Made by a program: the position numbers and the translations under genes. From Hyphomicrobiaceae bacterium (lineage in GTDB: Bacteria > Pseudomonadota > Alphaproteobacteria > Rhizobiales > Hyphomicrobiaceae), in assembly GCA_017353825.1 (NCBI GenBank), contig JAFMSC010000325.1:1-5261 (forward strand): a stretch of DNA of 5,261 nt, written 5' to 3'. Positions 1-4,673 of the stretch are shown here, piece after piece (positions within the stretch are counted from its first letter, which is position 1; each line of letters opens with the position of its first letter). Under the pieces are notes generated by a model, which ran no database searches, was not told the DNA's origin, and saw nothing but the letters and a program-made list of their open reading frames with translations.

Positions 1-163
1 CGCCCCGGCGGCCCGTGGCGGCTGTGCCGGCCGGTTGCCGGCGAGGGCGCTCCAGTAGCACCATGGCGGTGCCCAAGCCCGCGCCGGCCAGCAGCATGAC
101 GGTCATCGCCGTACCAAGCAATAGCGTGGAAAGGTCCATAAGCGGGGGGCTCCGGTGGCTCAT
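1..163 (-). CDS. Small membrane protein, N-terminal part only (runs off the window start)
   Basis: I do not recognise this protein. The minus strand is open from an ATG at 163 to the window edge, giving 54 residues before truncation. Residues about 11-37 are a continuous hydrophobic stretch (LSTLLLGTAMTVMLLAG onward) rich in Leu, Ala, Gly and Met. It is followed by an Arg/Pro-rich segment (ERPRRQP) and a Gly/Ala/Arg tail. This is the pattern of a single N-terminal membrane anchor with positive charges on its C-terminal side. Two in-frame starts are possible. ATG at 163 has AAGGGA about 9 bases upstream. ATG at 139 (residue 9) has GGAG about 10 bases upstream and starts directly at the hydrophobic segment. 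The gene is divergent from the downstream dehydrogenase. Support is composition, the membrane-like segment and plausible ribosome sites; no family is assigned. Confidence 0.45.
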   Translation of the reverse strand, partial: MSHRSPPLMDLSTLLLGTAMTVMLLAGAGLGTAMVLLERPRRQPAGTAATGRRG

Positions 164-349
164 GCCTGATCGTCCCTTGACGGGCCCATCACATGGTGGC
201 CTCACCCGGCGTCGGTGATCCCCGCTTAGGGGGACTGTTGCTGGCCTCCTACCCCGCGCCACGGCAACGATGTCGTGGCGAAAGCGTTGCAGTAGTCTCC
301 AGACCGCGGGCGAGCCGGGAGCTAAGACCCGCAGACAGGGAAGAGACCC
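164..349. other. Divergent intergenic region between membrane-protein gene and first SDR
   Basis: This 186-base gap must hold the promoters of both flanking genes if both are real, but I see no convincing -35/-10 pair. A TTGACG at 176-181 has no matching -10 at usual spacing. Two competing inverted repeats are visible: CGCCACG (257-263) with CGTGGCG (274-280), and GCAACG (264-269) with CGTTGC (285-290). They interleave, so RNA could form only one at a time. A short hairpin of TCCCC, GCTTAG loop and GGGGA lies near 215-232. The ribosome site of the SDR, AGGGA at 337-341, is 8 bases before its ATG. Confidence 0.4.
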
Positions 350-1186
350 ATGGGCATGCTCGACGAGAAAGTGGCGATCATCACCGGGGCGACCAGCGGC
401 ATCGGGCGGCGCACCGCCCAGCTCATCGTCGAGGAAGGCGCCCGCGTGGTCTTCACCGGTCGCCGCCAGCAGGAAGGCGAGACCCTGGCGCATGAGCTGG
501 GCGGCAAGAGCCGCTTCATCGCCGCTGACGCAACCCTGGAGGAGGACTGGCAGCGCGTGGTGGCGCAGACGCTGGCTGCCTACGGCCGCATCGATGCGCT
601 GTTCAACAATGCCGGCGGCCCGGCGCCCACGGGAAGCATCACAAGCATTCCCGTGGACGGCTTCGACCGGGCCATGGCTCTGTTGGTGCGCTCGGTGATG
701 CTCGGTATGAAGCACGTGGCTCCCACCATGATGCAGCAGCGCTCCGGCAGCATCGTCAACAACGGCTCCATCGCCGCGCACCTCGCCGGCTACTCCAGCT
801 CGATGGTCTACTCCGCAGCCAAGGCGGCGGTGAAGCAGCTCTCCAAGTGCGCCGCCATGGAGCTCGGCGAGTACTGCGTGCGCGTCAACTCAGTGTCGCC
901 GGGGGCCATCGCCACGGGTATCGTCCCCAAGGCGCTGGGGGTAGAGATCGGCCAGGCCGACCGGCTCGCCGACCGCATGAGGGAGATCTCAGCCAAGGTG
1001 CAACCGATCCCGCGCGCGGGCCTCCCCGAGGACATCGCCCAGTGCGTGGCCTGGCTCGTTTCCGACCGTTCCTCCTTCGTCAACGGCATCGACATCGTGG
1101 TGGACGGCGGCATGATTGGCGGGCGCATGTACTCGCCGCACCAGAAGGGCCTGAGGGCGCTGCAGGCCTCGTTCAGAACCCAATAG
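350..1186 (+). CDS. SDR family NAD(P)-dependent oxidoreductase (first SDR)
   Basis: This is a classical short-chain dehydrogenase/reductase of 278 residues, slightly longer than the usual 250. It is cytoplasmic and should interconvert an alcohol and a ketone; the substrate is unknown. The Rossmann cofactor motif TGATSGIG is at residues 12-19. TGRR at 36-39, just after the second beta strand, favours NADP(H). NNAG is at 86-89. The catalytic Ser is S140, followed by Y154 and K158 in the YSAAK motif, and SPGAIAT after residue 182 shapes the cofactor pocket. The usual Asn of the SDR tetrad aligns with L112 (context LLVRSVMLGMKH). From memory, this is normal in the subgroup related to cyclohexadienediol and xanthoxin-type dehydrogenases. 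The C-terminus carries about 20 residues beyond the VDGG motif. ATG 350 has AGGGA 8 bases upstream; ATG 356 is an alternative. It is the first gene of the plus-strand cluster. Confidence 0.93.
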   Translation: MGMLDEKVAIITGATSGIGRRTAQLIVEEGARVVFTGRRQQEGETLAHELGGKSRFIAADATLEEDWQRVVAQTLAAYGRIDALFNNAGGPAPTGSITSIPVDGFDRAMALLVRSVMLGMKHVAPTMMQQRSGSIVNNGSIAAHLAGYSSSMVYSAAKAAVKQLSKCAAMELGEYCVRVNSVSPGAIATGIVPKALGVEIGQADRLADRMREISAKVQPIPRAGLPEDIAQCVAWLVSDRSSFVNGIDIVVDGGMIGGRMYSPHQKGLRALQASFRTQ

Positions 1187-1211
1187 GGCTGCGCATGCGG
1201 GGGGCCTCGCA

Positions 1212-1217
1212 TAGTAT
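1212..1217 (+). promoter_or_regulatory. Possible -10 element directly before the Nudix gene
   Basis: TAGTAT sits 8 bases before the Nudix ATG at 1226 and the bases between show no Shine-Dalgarno-like GGAGG. If used as a -10 box, transcription would start at about 1223-1226, giving a leaderless or nearly leaderless message. There is no clear -35. The alternative is simple read-through from the SDR 39 bases upstream. This is weak, pattern-only evidence. Confidence 0.2.
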
Positions 1218-1225
1218 GTGGAACC

Positions 1226-1693
1226 ATGCCGAAGCCCAGGACGCCCCTCCTTGCCACCGATTGCGTCGTCTTCGACGGCAGCGGCCGAGTTCTGCTCGTG
1301 CGCCGCAAGAACCCGCCGTTCCAGGGGCAATTCGCGCTCCCTGGCGGCTTCGTCGACATCGGCGAGACCGTGGAGCATGCGTGCCGGCGCGAGCTCATGG
1401 AGGAAACCGGCGTCAAGGCCGGCAGGCTGCGGCTGGTGGGCGTCTACTCCGATCCCCGACGCGATCCGCGCGGGCATACCTGCTCGGTCGTGTTCCTGGC
1501 CGTGGTGCGGCGGGCCAATGCAAAGGCCGGCGACGATGCCGCGGCCGTGGCATGGGTGGATAACTGGCACAAGGACGACCTCGCGTTCGACCACGCCAAG
1601 GTCCTGGCGGACGCATCGCGCCTCATTAAGAAATCCACAATACAACCGAGCAGGTGGAGTAAAACGGGATGGCAGACTTCGACGGCAAGGTGA
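1226..1693 (+). CDS. Nudix hydrolase, ADP-ribose pyrophosphatase-like
   Basis: This 155-residue cytoplasmic Nudix enzyme should cleave a nucleoside diphosphate linked to another group, using divalent metal. The Nudix box is complete: G41, E47, R55, E56, L57, E59, E60, G62 and V63 match GX5EX7REUXEEXGU, and E56, E59 and E60 are the metal ligands. LPGG at 38-41 precedes the box. YSDPRRDPRGHT (74-85) and the downstream LAFDH (119-123) recall the small ADP-ribose pyrophosphatase or 8-oxo-dGTPase-like Nudix group, but the substrate cannot be fixed by eye. ATG 1226 lies 39 bases after the first SDR and lacks a clear ribosome site. The last roughly 18 residues look non-conserved and run through the ribosome site and start of the next SDR, overlapping it by 25 bases, which suggests translational coupling. 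The domain is secure; the substrate is inferred. Confidence 0.9.
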   Translation: MPKPRTPLLATDCVVFDGSGRVLLVRRKNPPFQGQFALPGGFVDIGETVEHACRRELMEETGVKAGRLRLVGVYSDPRRDPRGHTCSVVFLAVVRRANAKAGDDAAAVAWVDNWHKDDLAFDHAKVLADASRLIKKSTIQPSRWSKTGWQTSTAR

Positions 1694-2469
1694 TCCTGGT
1701 GACGGGCGGCGCGACCGGCCTCGGCGAGGCTATCGCGGTGAGCGCGGCCAGGCGCGGGGCCAAGGCGGTGATCCTCAACTGCAGCAAGAGCCTCAAGGAG
1801 GCTGAGGCCGCCGCTCACGCCGTGCGCTCAGCCGGCGCCGAGGCCCTGATCGCCCCGGGCGACGTAGCCGAGGACGCCGACTGCCGCAGGGTGGCAGGCG
1901 CCGCAGCGCGCTTCGGGCGGATCGATGCGCTCGTCAACAACGCCGGCGTCACCAAGCACGTCCAGAACCACGCCGACCTCGACGGCCTGTCGAAGGAGGA
2001 CTTCCTGCGCCTCTTCTCGGTCAACACGGTGGGCCCGTTCCAGATGGTACGGGCCTGCCGCAGCCTGCTGGAGGCTGCAGAACGGGCGAGCGTTCTCATG
2101 ACCTCGTCGATCGCAGGCATCAACGGCATGGGCTCGTCGGTAGCCTATGCCGCCTCCAAGGCGGCGCTCAACACCATGACACTATCGCTCGCCCGCGCCT
2201 TGGCGCCAAAGGTCCGCGTCAATGCCGTCTGCCCCGGCTTCATGGACACGCGCTGGTTCTCTGATGCCTTCGGCGAAGAACGGACGCAGCGCATCCGCGA
2301 CCGCATCATCGAGACCACACCGCTGCAGGCGGCCTCCAAGCCCGAGGACATCGCCGAGGTGGCGCTGTTCCTGATCTCCGACGCCGCGCGCCACATCACC
2401 GGCGAGATCCTGAGGGTGGATGCTGGCCTGCACCTGGGCTCTTCTCCGCAGGCCGTGTTGCGGCGGTGA
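1669..2469 (+). CDS. SDR family NAD(P)-dependent oxidoreductase (second SDR, FabG-like)
   Basis: This second classical SDR has 266 residues and the full set of active-site residues. TGGATGLG is at 12-19, NNAG at 90-93, N119 in SVNTVGPF, the catalytic Ser is S146 or S147 in MTSSIAG, and Y160 and K164 are in YAASK. PGFMDT starts at residue 189. The segment after the second beta strand, NCSKS (37-41), resembles the NYSRS of NADPH-using FabG-like reductases, so NADP(H) is the likelier cofactor. It is clearly a paralogue class distinct from the first SDR, not a recent duplicate: motifs and spacing differ throughout. The start is supported by GGTGGAG, 9 bases before ATG 1669, which lies inside the end of the Nudix gene. 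It could be a 3-oxoacyl-ACP-reductase-like enzyme or a general carbonyl/alcohol oxidoreductase; the substrate is unknown. Confidence 0.93.
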   Translation: MADFDGKVILVTGGATGLGEAIAVSAARRGAKAVILNCSKSLKEAEAAAHAVRSAGAEALIAPGDVAEDADCRRVAGAAARFGRIDALVNNAGVTKHVQNHADLDGLSKEDFLRLFSVNTVGPFQMVRACRSLLEAAERASVLMTSSIAGINGMGSSVAYAASKAALNTMTLSLARALAPKVRVNAVCPGFMDTRWFSDAFGEERTQRIRDRIIETTPLQAASKPEDIAEVALFLISDAARHITGEILRVDAGLHLGSSPQAVLRR

Positions 2470-2524
2470 GACGGCGAGGTGGCGCGGTGAACCTAGGTCG
2501 GCGACGGAATTGGGGGCGCATACC

Positions 2525-3211
2525 TTGACGCTGATGGTGCTTTTCCTCGCCGCGGTCCTCGGCTTCGCCCTGCTGCCGCAGATGTGGGTGCGGCGGGTAC
2601 TCGACCGCCACTCGACGGATCGCCCCGACATTCCCGGCACCGGAGGTGAGTTCGCGCGCCACCTGCTCGATGGGCTGAAGCTTGGGCACGTCAAGGTCGA
2701 GGAGACCCCGCTTGGCGACCACTACGATCCCGACGCCAAGGCCGTGCGCCTCCTGCCGCAACACTTCAGGGGGCGCTCGCTGGCGGCGCTGGTGATCGCC
2801 GCGCACGAGACCGGGCACGCCATGCAGGATGCGGCGCACTACCCGCCTCTGGAGGCGCGCACGCGCCTTGCCAAGCAGGCCATGACGCTCGAAAAGGTGG
2901 GCGCCGTGGTGATGCTGGCCGCGCCCATCATGGTGGCGCTGGCCAAATCGCCGAGCATCCTCGTCCTTGAGTTCGCCGCAGGCGTGCTGATCCTTGGCCT
3001 GTCGCTCGTCCTGCACGCCTATACGCTGCCGGTGGAGTTCGATGCGAGCTTCCGCCGCGCGCTGCCGCTGCTCAAGGCCGGCCGCTACATTCCCGACCGC
3101 GATCTGCCAGCGGCGCGCCAAATCCTGCGCGCCGCCGCCTTCACCTACGTCGCCGCCGCCGGCATGAGCCTGCTCGACGTGATGCGCTGGCTCCGCGTGC
3201 TCCGGCTGTAG
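2525..3211 (+). CDS. YugP-like membrane zinc metallopeptidase (Zn_peptidase_2 / DUF2268-unrelated)
   Basis: This is a membrane-bound zinc protease of about 228 residues, close to the usual length of the YugP family (about 225). Numbered from the TTG at 2525, a hydrophobic N-terminal segment covers about 3-19, followed by WVRRVL and a GTGGEFARHLL segment typical of the family. GDHYDP is at 64-69. The zinc motif HETGHAMQ has H94, E95 and H98, and E172 in LPVEFDAS is the probable third ligand. Two or three hydrophobic segments (about 127-166, and a weaker one near the C-terminus) fit a multi-pass membrane protein. The start is uncertain. TTG 2525 has GGGGG 8 bases upstream; ATG 2534 gives a nearly identical protein with no ribosome site; ATG 2420 would overlap the SDR by 50 bases and add residues unlike the family. 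The gap from the SDR is 55 bases, so read-through is likely. Natural substrates are unknown to me. Confidence 0.85.
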   Translation: MTLMVLFLAAVLGFALLPQMWVRRVLDRHSTDRPDIPGTGGEFARHLLDGLKLGHVKVEETPLGDHYDPDAKAVRLLPQHFRGRSLAALVIAAHETGHAMQDAAHYPPLEARTRLAKQAMTLEKVGAVVMLAAPIMVALAKSPSILVLEFAAGVLILGLSLVLHAYTLPVEFDASFRRALPLLKAGRYIPDRDLPAARQILRAAAFTYVAAAGMSLLDVMRWLRVLRL

Positions 3212-3280
3212 CCGGGCACGACGCGGCGAGAAACCGACGGCGGATCGAAGCCGACGCCGGCAAACCGCAGGTGCCGGATC

Positions 3281-3295
3281 CATTGTGGCACAATG
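3281..3295. repeat. 15-bp dyad CATTGTG-G-CACAATG
   Basis: This is a perfect 7+7 inverted repeat with one central base, 69 bases after the peptidase stop. Its size and symmetry fit a dimeric repressor operator, but no gene clearly starts downstream of it. As RNA the one-base loop cannot fold well, so a DNA-level role is likelier than a terminator. No regulator is identified. Confidence 0.45.
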
Positions 3296-3592
3296 CGCCA
3301 CTCGGCGAGGCTAAACGGGGCCCGCCTCATCGGCTTGGTGCCGGGTCCTGCGCGTGCCCAAGTCGACGGGCCGTCGAACGTTGAAGGCCGTGCGGGGACG
3401 AACGTGCGCGTTCCACTCGGGTTGGGCCTCGGTGTGGTCTCGATGCTGAGAAATTGGGCGCCAACACCTAGAATCATGGCGTACGGCCGTGGCCTTTCAA
3501 CGCCGGCGCTGGTACACGACTGGGCCATGCTAAAAACCCAAGACGACATGCGAGGCGGGCGGTACGCTTCCTCATCGTGCGCGGGCGGGAGG

Positions 3593-3703
3593 CGAATTCG
3601 TAGGCCTACGCCACCGGCGTGTTCTTGTCCTTCCCGGGAAGGAATTTTGAAATCCGGGTAACCCCGCGGGTCAACCTCCCGGGCGGCGCCTTTCTCGGCC
3701 GCC
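3593..3703. repeat. Cluster of perfect palindromes and stem-loops
   Basis: Within 111 bases there are several symmetrical elements. CGAATTCG is at 3593-3600, overlapping CGTAGGCCTACG at 3599-3610. TCCTTCCCGGGAAGGA, a perfect 16-bp palindrome, is at 3628-3643. CCGGG (3654-3658) pairs with CCCGG (3678-3682) and encloses a small ACCC/GGGT hairpin at 3661-3671. GGCGGC (3682-3687) pairs with GCCGCC (3698-3703) and shares one base with the previous stem. No T-tract follows any of them, so they are not obvious intrinsic terminators. Confidence 0.5.
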
Positions 3704-3772
3704 GACGTGATCAAATCCTAGGGCCACTACCAAGGCGCCGCGCAGGAGAAAGTAGACGCGCGGCCAAGTCCT

Positions 3773-3806
3773 GAACCGCACCAAGGCCAGAACCGCACCA
3801 CGCACT
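3773..3806. repeat. Two-copy tandem repeat, 17-base period
   Basis: GAACCGCACCA occurs at 3773-3783 and again at 3790-3800, exactly 17 bases apart, with the remaining six bases of each unit diverged. The second copy forms the left arm of the hairpin at 3793-3827. Only two copies are present, so this is not a CRISPR or a satellite array. Confidence 0.4.
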
Positions 3807-3827
3807 GACCCACAAGTGTGTGTGCGG
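3793..3827 (-). terminator. Strong hairpin downstream of the DUF992 gene, possible terminator
   Basis: CCGCAC, a bulged C, and ACGCAC (3793-3805) pair with GTGTGTGTGCGG (3816-3827). The result is a 12-pair stem with one G-U pair and a 10-base loop. On the minus strand it lies about 90 bases past the stop of the DUF992 gene, where a terminator would be expected. On that strand the stem is followed by TTCTGG, not a real U-tract, so intrinsic termination is only possible. A second weaker stem, GCCCGCC with GGCAGGC and one mismatch (3864-3884), lies closer to the stop. Confidence 0.35.
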
Positions 3828-3915
3828 ACGATCAGTTCTCATGCGCCACGCAACCGGCGCGCTGCCCGCCGAGTGAAGGCAGGCGAGCACCGGTCGCACC
3901 TGCGCTTGGGTGCCG

Positions 3916-4404
3916 CTAGCGGCCCGCGCGCAGCTCCAGGGCGGCCACGCCGGCGGCGATATTGAGGCCCTGCTGCGCCTGTACGCTCAAGGGCTGCAAC
4001 ACGATCGACTTGTCGGAGCCGCCGATCAGAGCGTTGGCACCGACGCCAACACCCACCGTGGCCTCGGCGCTAAGCCCGCCGTAGGAGCCGACCAGTGAGC
4101 GCCGCGGCAGGTTGGAGGTGGGCGCCAGCACCGCCCAGGTGATCTGCGCTTGCTGCGTGACCCCCAGGTCCAGGCCGAATTTGCTGATCGTGCCATGGTA
4201 GACCTCGTCGCGGCCCTGGCGGGCGAAGCGGCAACGGATATGCCGGGTAGAACCGACGACGAACCCGGTGGAGCCCGCAGCGGTGCAGGTGAGCACGCCC
4301 ACCTCGACGCGCGTTTTCGCCTCTAGATTGGCAACAAAGGCGAGCGCGGACACGGCAACGGCGCCGAGCGCGGTCGCGAACGTGGTGGTGATGGCCTTAC
4401 GCAT
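3916..4404 (-). CDS. DUF992-type exported protein
   Basis: This 162-residue exported protein has the features I associate with DUF992 (PF06186), a family of unknown function common in Rhizobiales and relatives. MRK followed by a hydrophobic stretch to about residue 25 is a signal peptide, with a likely cleavage after LEA at 27-29, so the mature protein should be periplasmic or secreted. The mature part starts with VEVGVLTC. C40 and C58 are the only cysteines and may form a disulfide. The motifs ISKFGLDLGVT (73-83), WAVLAPTS (90-97), ATVGVGVGANALIGGS (115-130) and LQPLSVQ followed by GLNIAAGVAALEL carry the family pattern and run to the C-terminus, so the gene is full length. The start is well supported: GGGGGAGG lies about 5 bases before the ATG. 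The stop lies inside a 12-bp palindrome, GCCGCTAGCGGC (3912-3923). It is divergent from rimO and convergent with the peptidase cluster. No function is claimed. Confidence 0.88.
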   Translation of the reverse strand: MRKAITTTFATALGAVAVSALAFVANLEAKTRVEVGVLTCTAAGSTGFVVGSTRHIRCRFARQGRDEVYHGTISKFGLDLGVTQQAQITWAVLAPTSNLPRRSLVGSYGGLSAEATVGVGVGANALIGGSDKSIVLQPLSVQAQQGLNIAAGVAALELRAGR

Positions 4405-4673
4405 GTGGTCCTCCCCCTGGTTGAGGCCTCGAATCGTAAACGGTTAACCTTTACCCGATGATTGGTGCATGTCTATGGCACTTGTGATCCCCGTCATTAC
4501 ACCAAGCGCAATGTCCGGGACCCGCCCCCGGGGGAAGAGAGCTGGAGCTAGCGACCCTAGGTTGCATCCCTAGCGGCTCGGTGTTGTGGCCAAGTTCCCC
4601 CCGCATGCTGCCGCGTGAGCCCGGTGGGAGAGGGGGTTTGCCCGCCTAAGCCTTCGCCGATACAAGGCCGCCC
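4405..4673. other. Divergent intergenic region between the DUF992 gene and rimO
   Basis: This 269-base gap should contain both promoters. On the plus strand TTTACC (4450-4455 region) and TATGGC about 18 bases later form a weak possible -35/-10 pair. On the minus strand TTGCGC (4507-4512) is a possible -35 without a good -10. A dyad at 4436-4454 lies between the DUF992 gene and these elements. CCCCCGGGGG is at 4525-4534, and the tetranucleotide CTAG appears three times at 4548-4573. A T-loop-like GGTTGCATCCC near 4560 is not part of a tRNA: no D-arm, anticodon arm or acceptor stem can be built around it. No coding region is supported. Confidence 0.45.
4436..4454. promoter_or_regulatory. Dyad GTAAA-C-GGTTAACC-TTTAC upstream of the DUF992 gene
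   Basis: GGTTAACC is a perfect 8-bp palindrome, extended by GTAAA and TTTAC arms with one unpaired C on the left. It sits 32 bases upstream of the DUF992 ATG, where a repressor or activator site, or the 5' leader, would be. It contains TTAACC, which is a half-site of the alphaproteobacterial cell-cycle regulator CtrA (full site TTAA-N7-TTAA), but a properly spaced second half is missing. So CtrA binding is only a possibility. Confidence 0.35.

Larger units (their letters stand above)
3212..3915. other. 700-bp region without an identifiable gene; palindrome-rich
   Basis: I find no recognisable protein family, tRNA, transposase or known RNA here. The plus strand is open in one frame from 3213 to 3661 (ATG at 3293, 122 residues), and the minus strand is open over 3145-3714. 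Neither product has a recognisable motif, plausible secondary-structure pattern or ribosome site, so I do not call either. Another plus frame around 3602-3720 reads somewhat protein-like but is interrupted, which could be a decayed gene. The stretch holds several perfect palindromes, several short hairpins and a two-copy 17-base repeat, listed separately. Base composition looks slightly richer in A+T than the flanking genes around 3430-3560. It might be a structured RNA, decayed mobile DNA, or long 3' regions of the convergent peptidase and DUF992 genes. Confidence 0.5.

Noticed and set aside
3281..3295. CRP/FNR-type binding site
   Set aside because: The half-sites TTGTG and CACAA are too close together (one central base) for the usual spacing of that family.
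2396..3301. Long minus-strand open frame (301 residues) opposite the peptidase
   Set aside because: The plus strand carries the zinc motif, membrane segments and family motifs in the same interval. The antisense product is His/Arg/Gln-rich noise.
3404..3510. Possible group II intron relic (GTGCG-like start and short motifs)
   Set aside because: No domain V hairpin, no reverse transcriptase and no convincing intron 3' end could be found on either strand.
3293..3661. Open plus-strand frame encoding 122 residues in the gap
   Set aside because: There is no ribosome site, no recognisable motif, and an irregular Arg/Pro/Gly/Ser-rich composition typical of unselected frames in GC-rich DNA. Kept only as a note within the gap.
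3145..3714. Open minus-strand frame of 189 residues overlapping the peptidase end
   Set aside because: It runs antisense into the end of the real peptidase gene and its product shows no family signature, so it is probably a GC-driven shadow.
3593..3827. CRISPR array or integron attC sites suggested by the repeats and palindromes
   Set aside because: The only direct repeat has two copies with six-base spacers, and no attC core sites, cas genes or integrase are present.
4540..4580. tRNA-like T-arm GGTTGCATCCC
   Set aside because: The loop lacks the TTCGA pattern, and no acceptor, D or anticodon stems can be paired around it.
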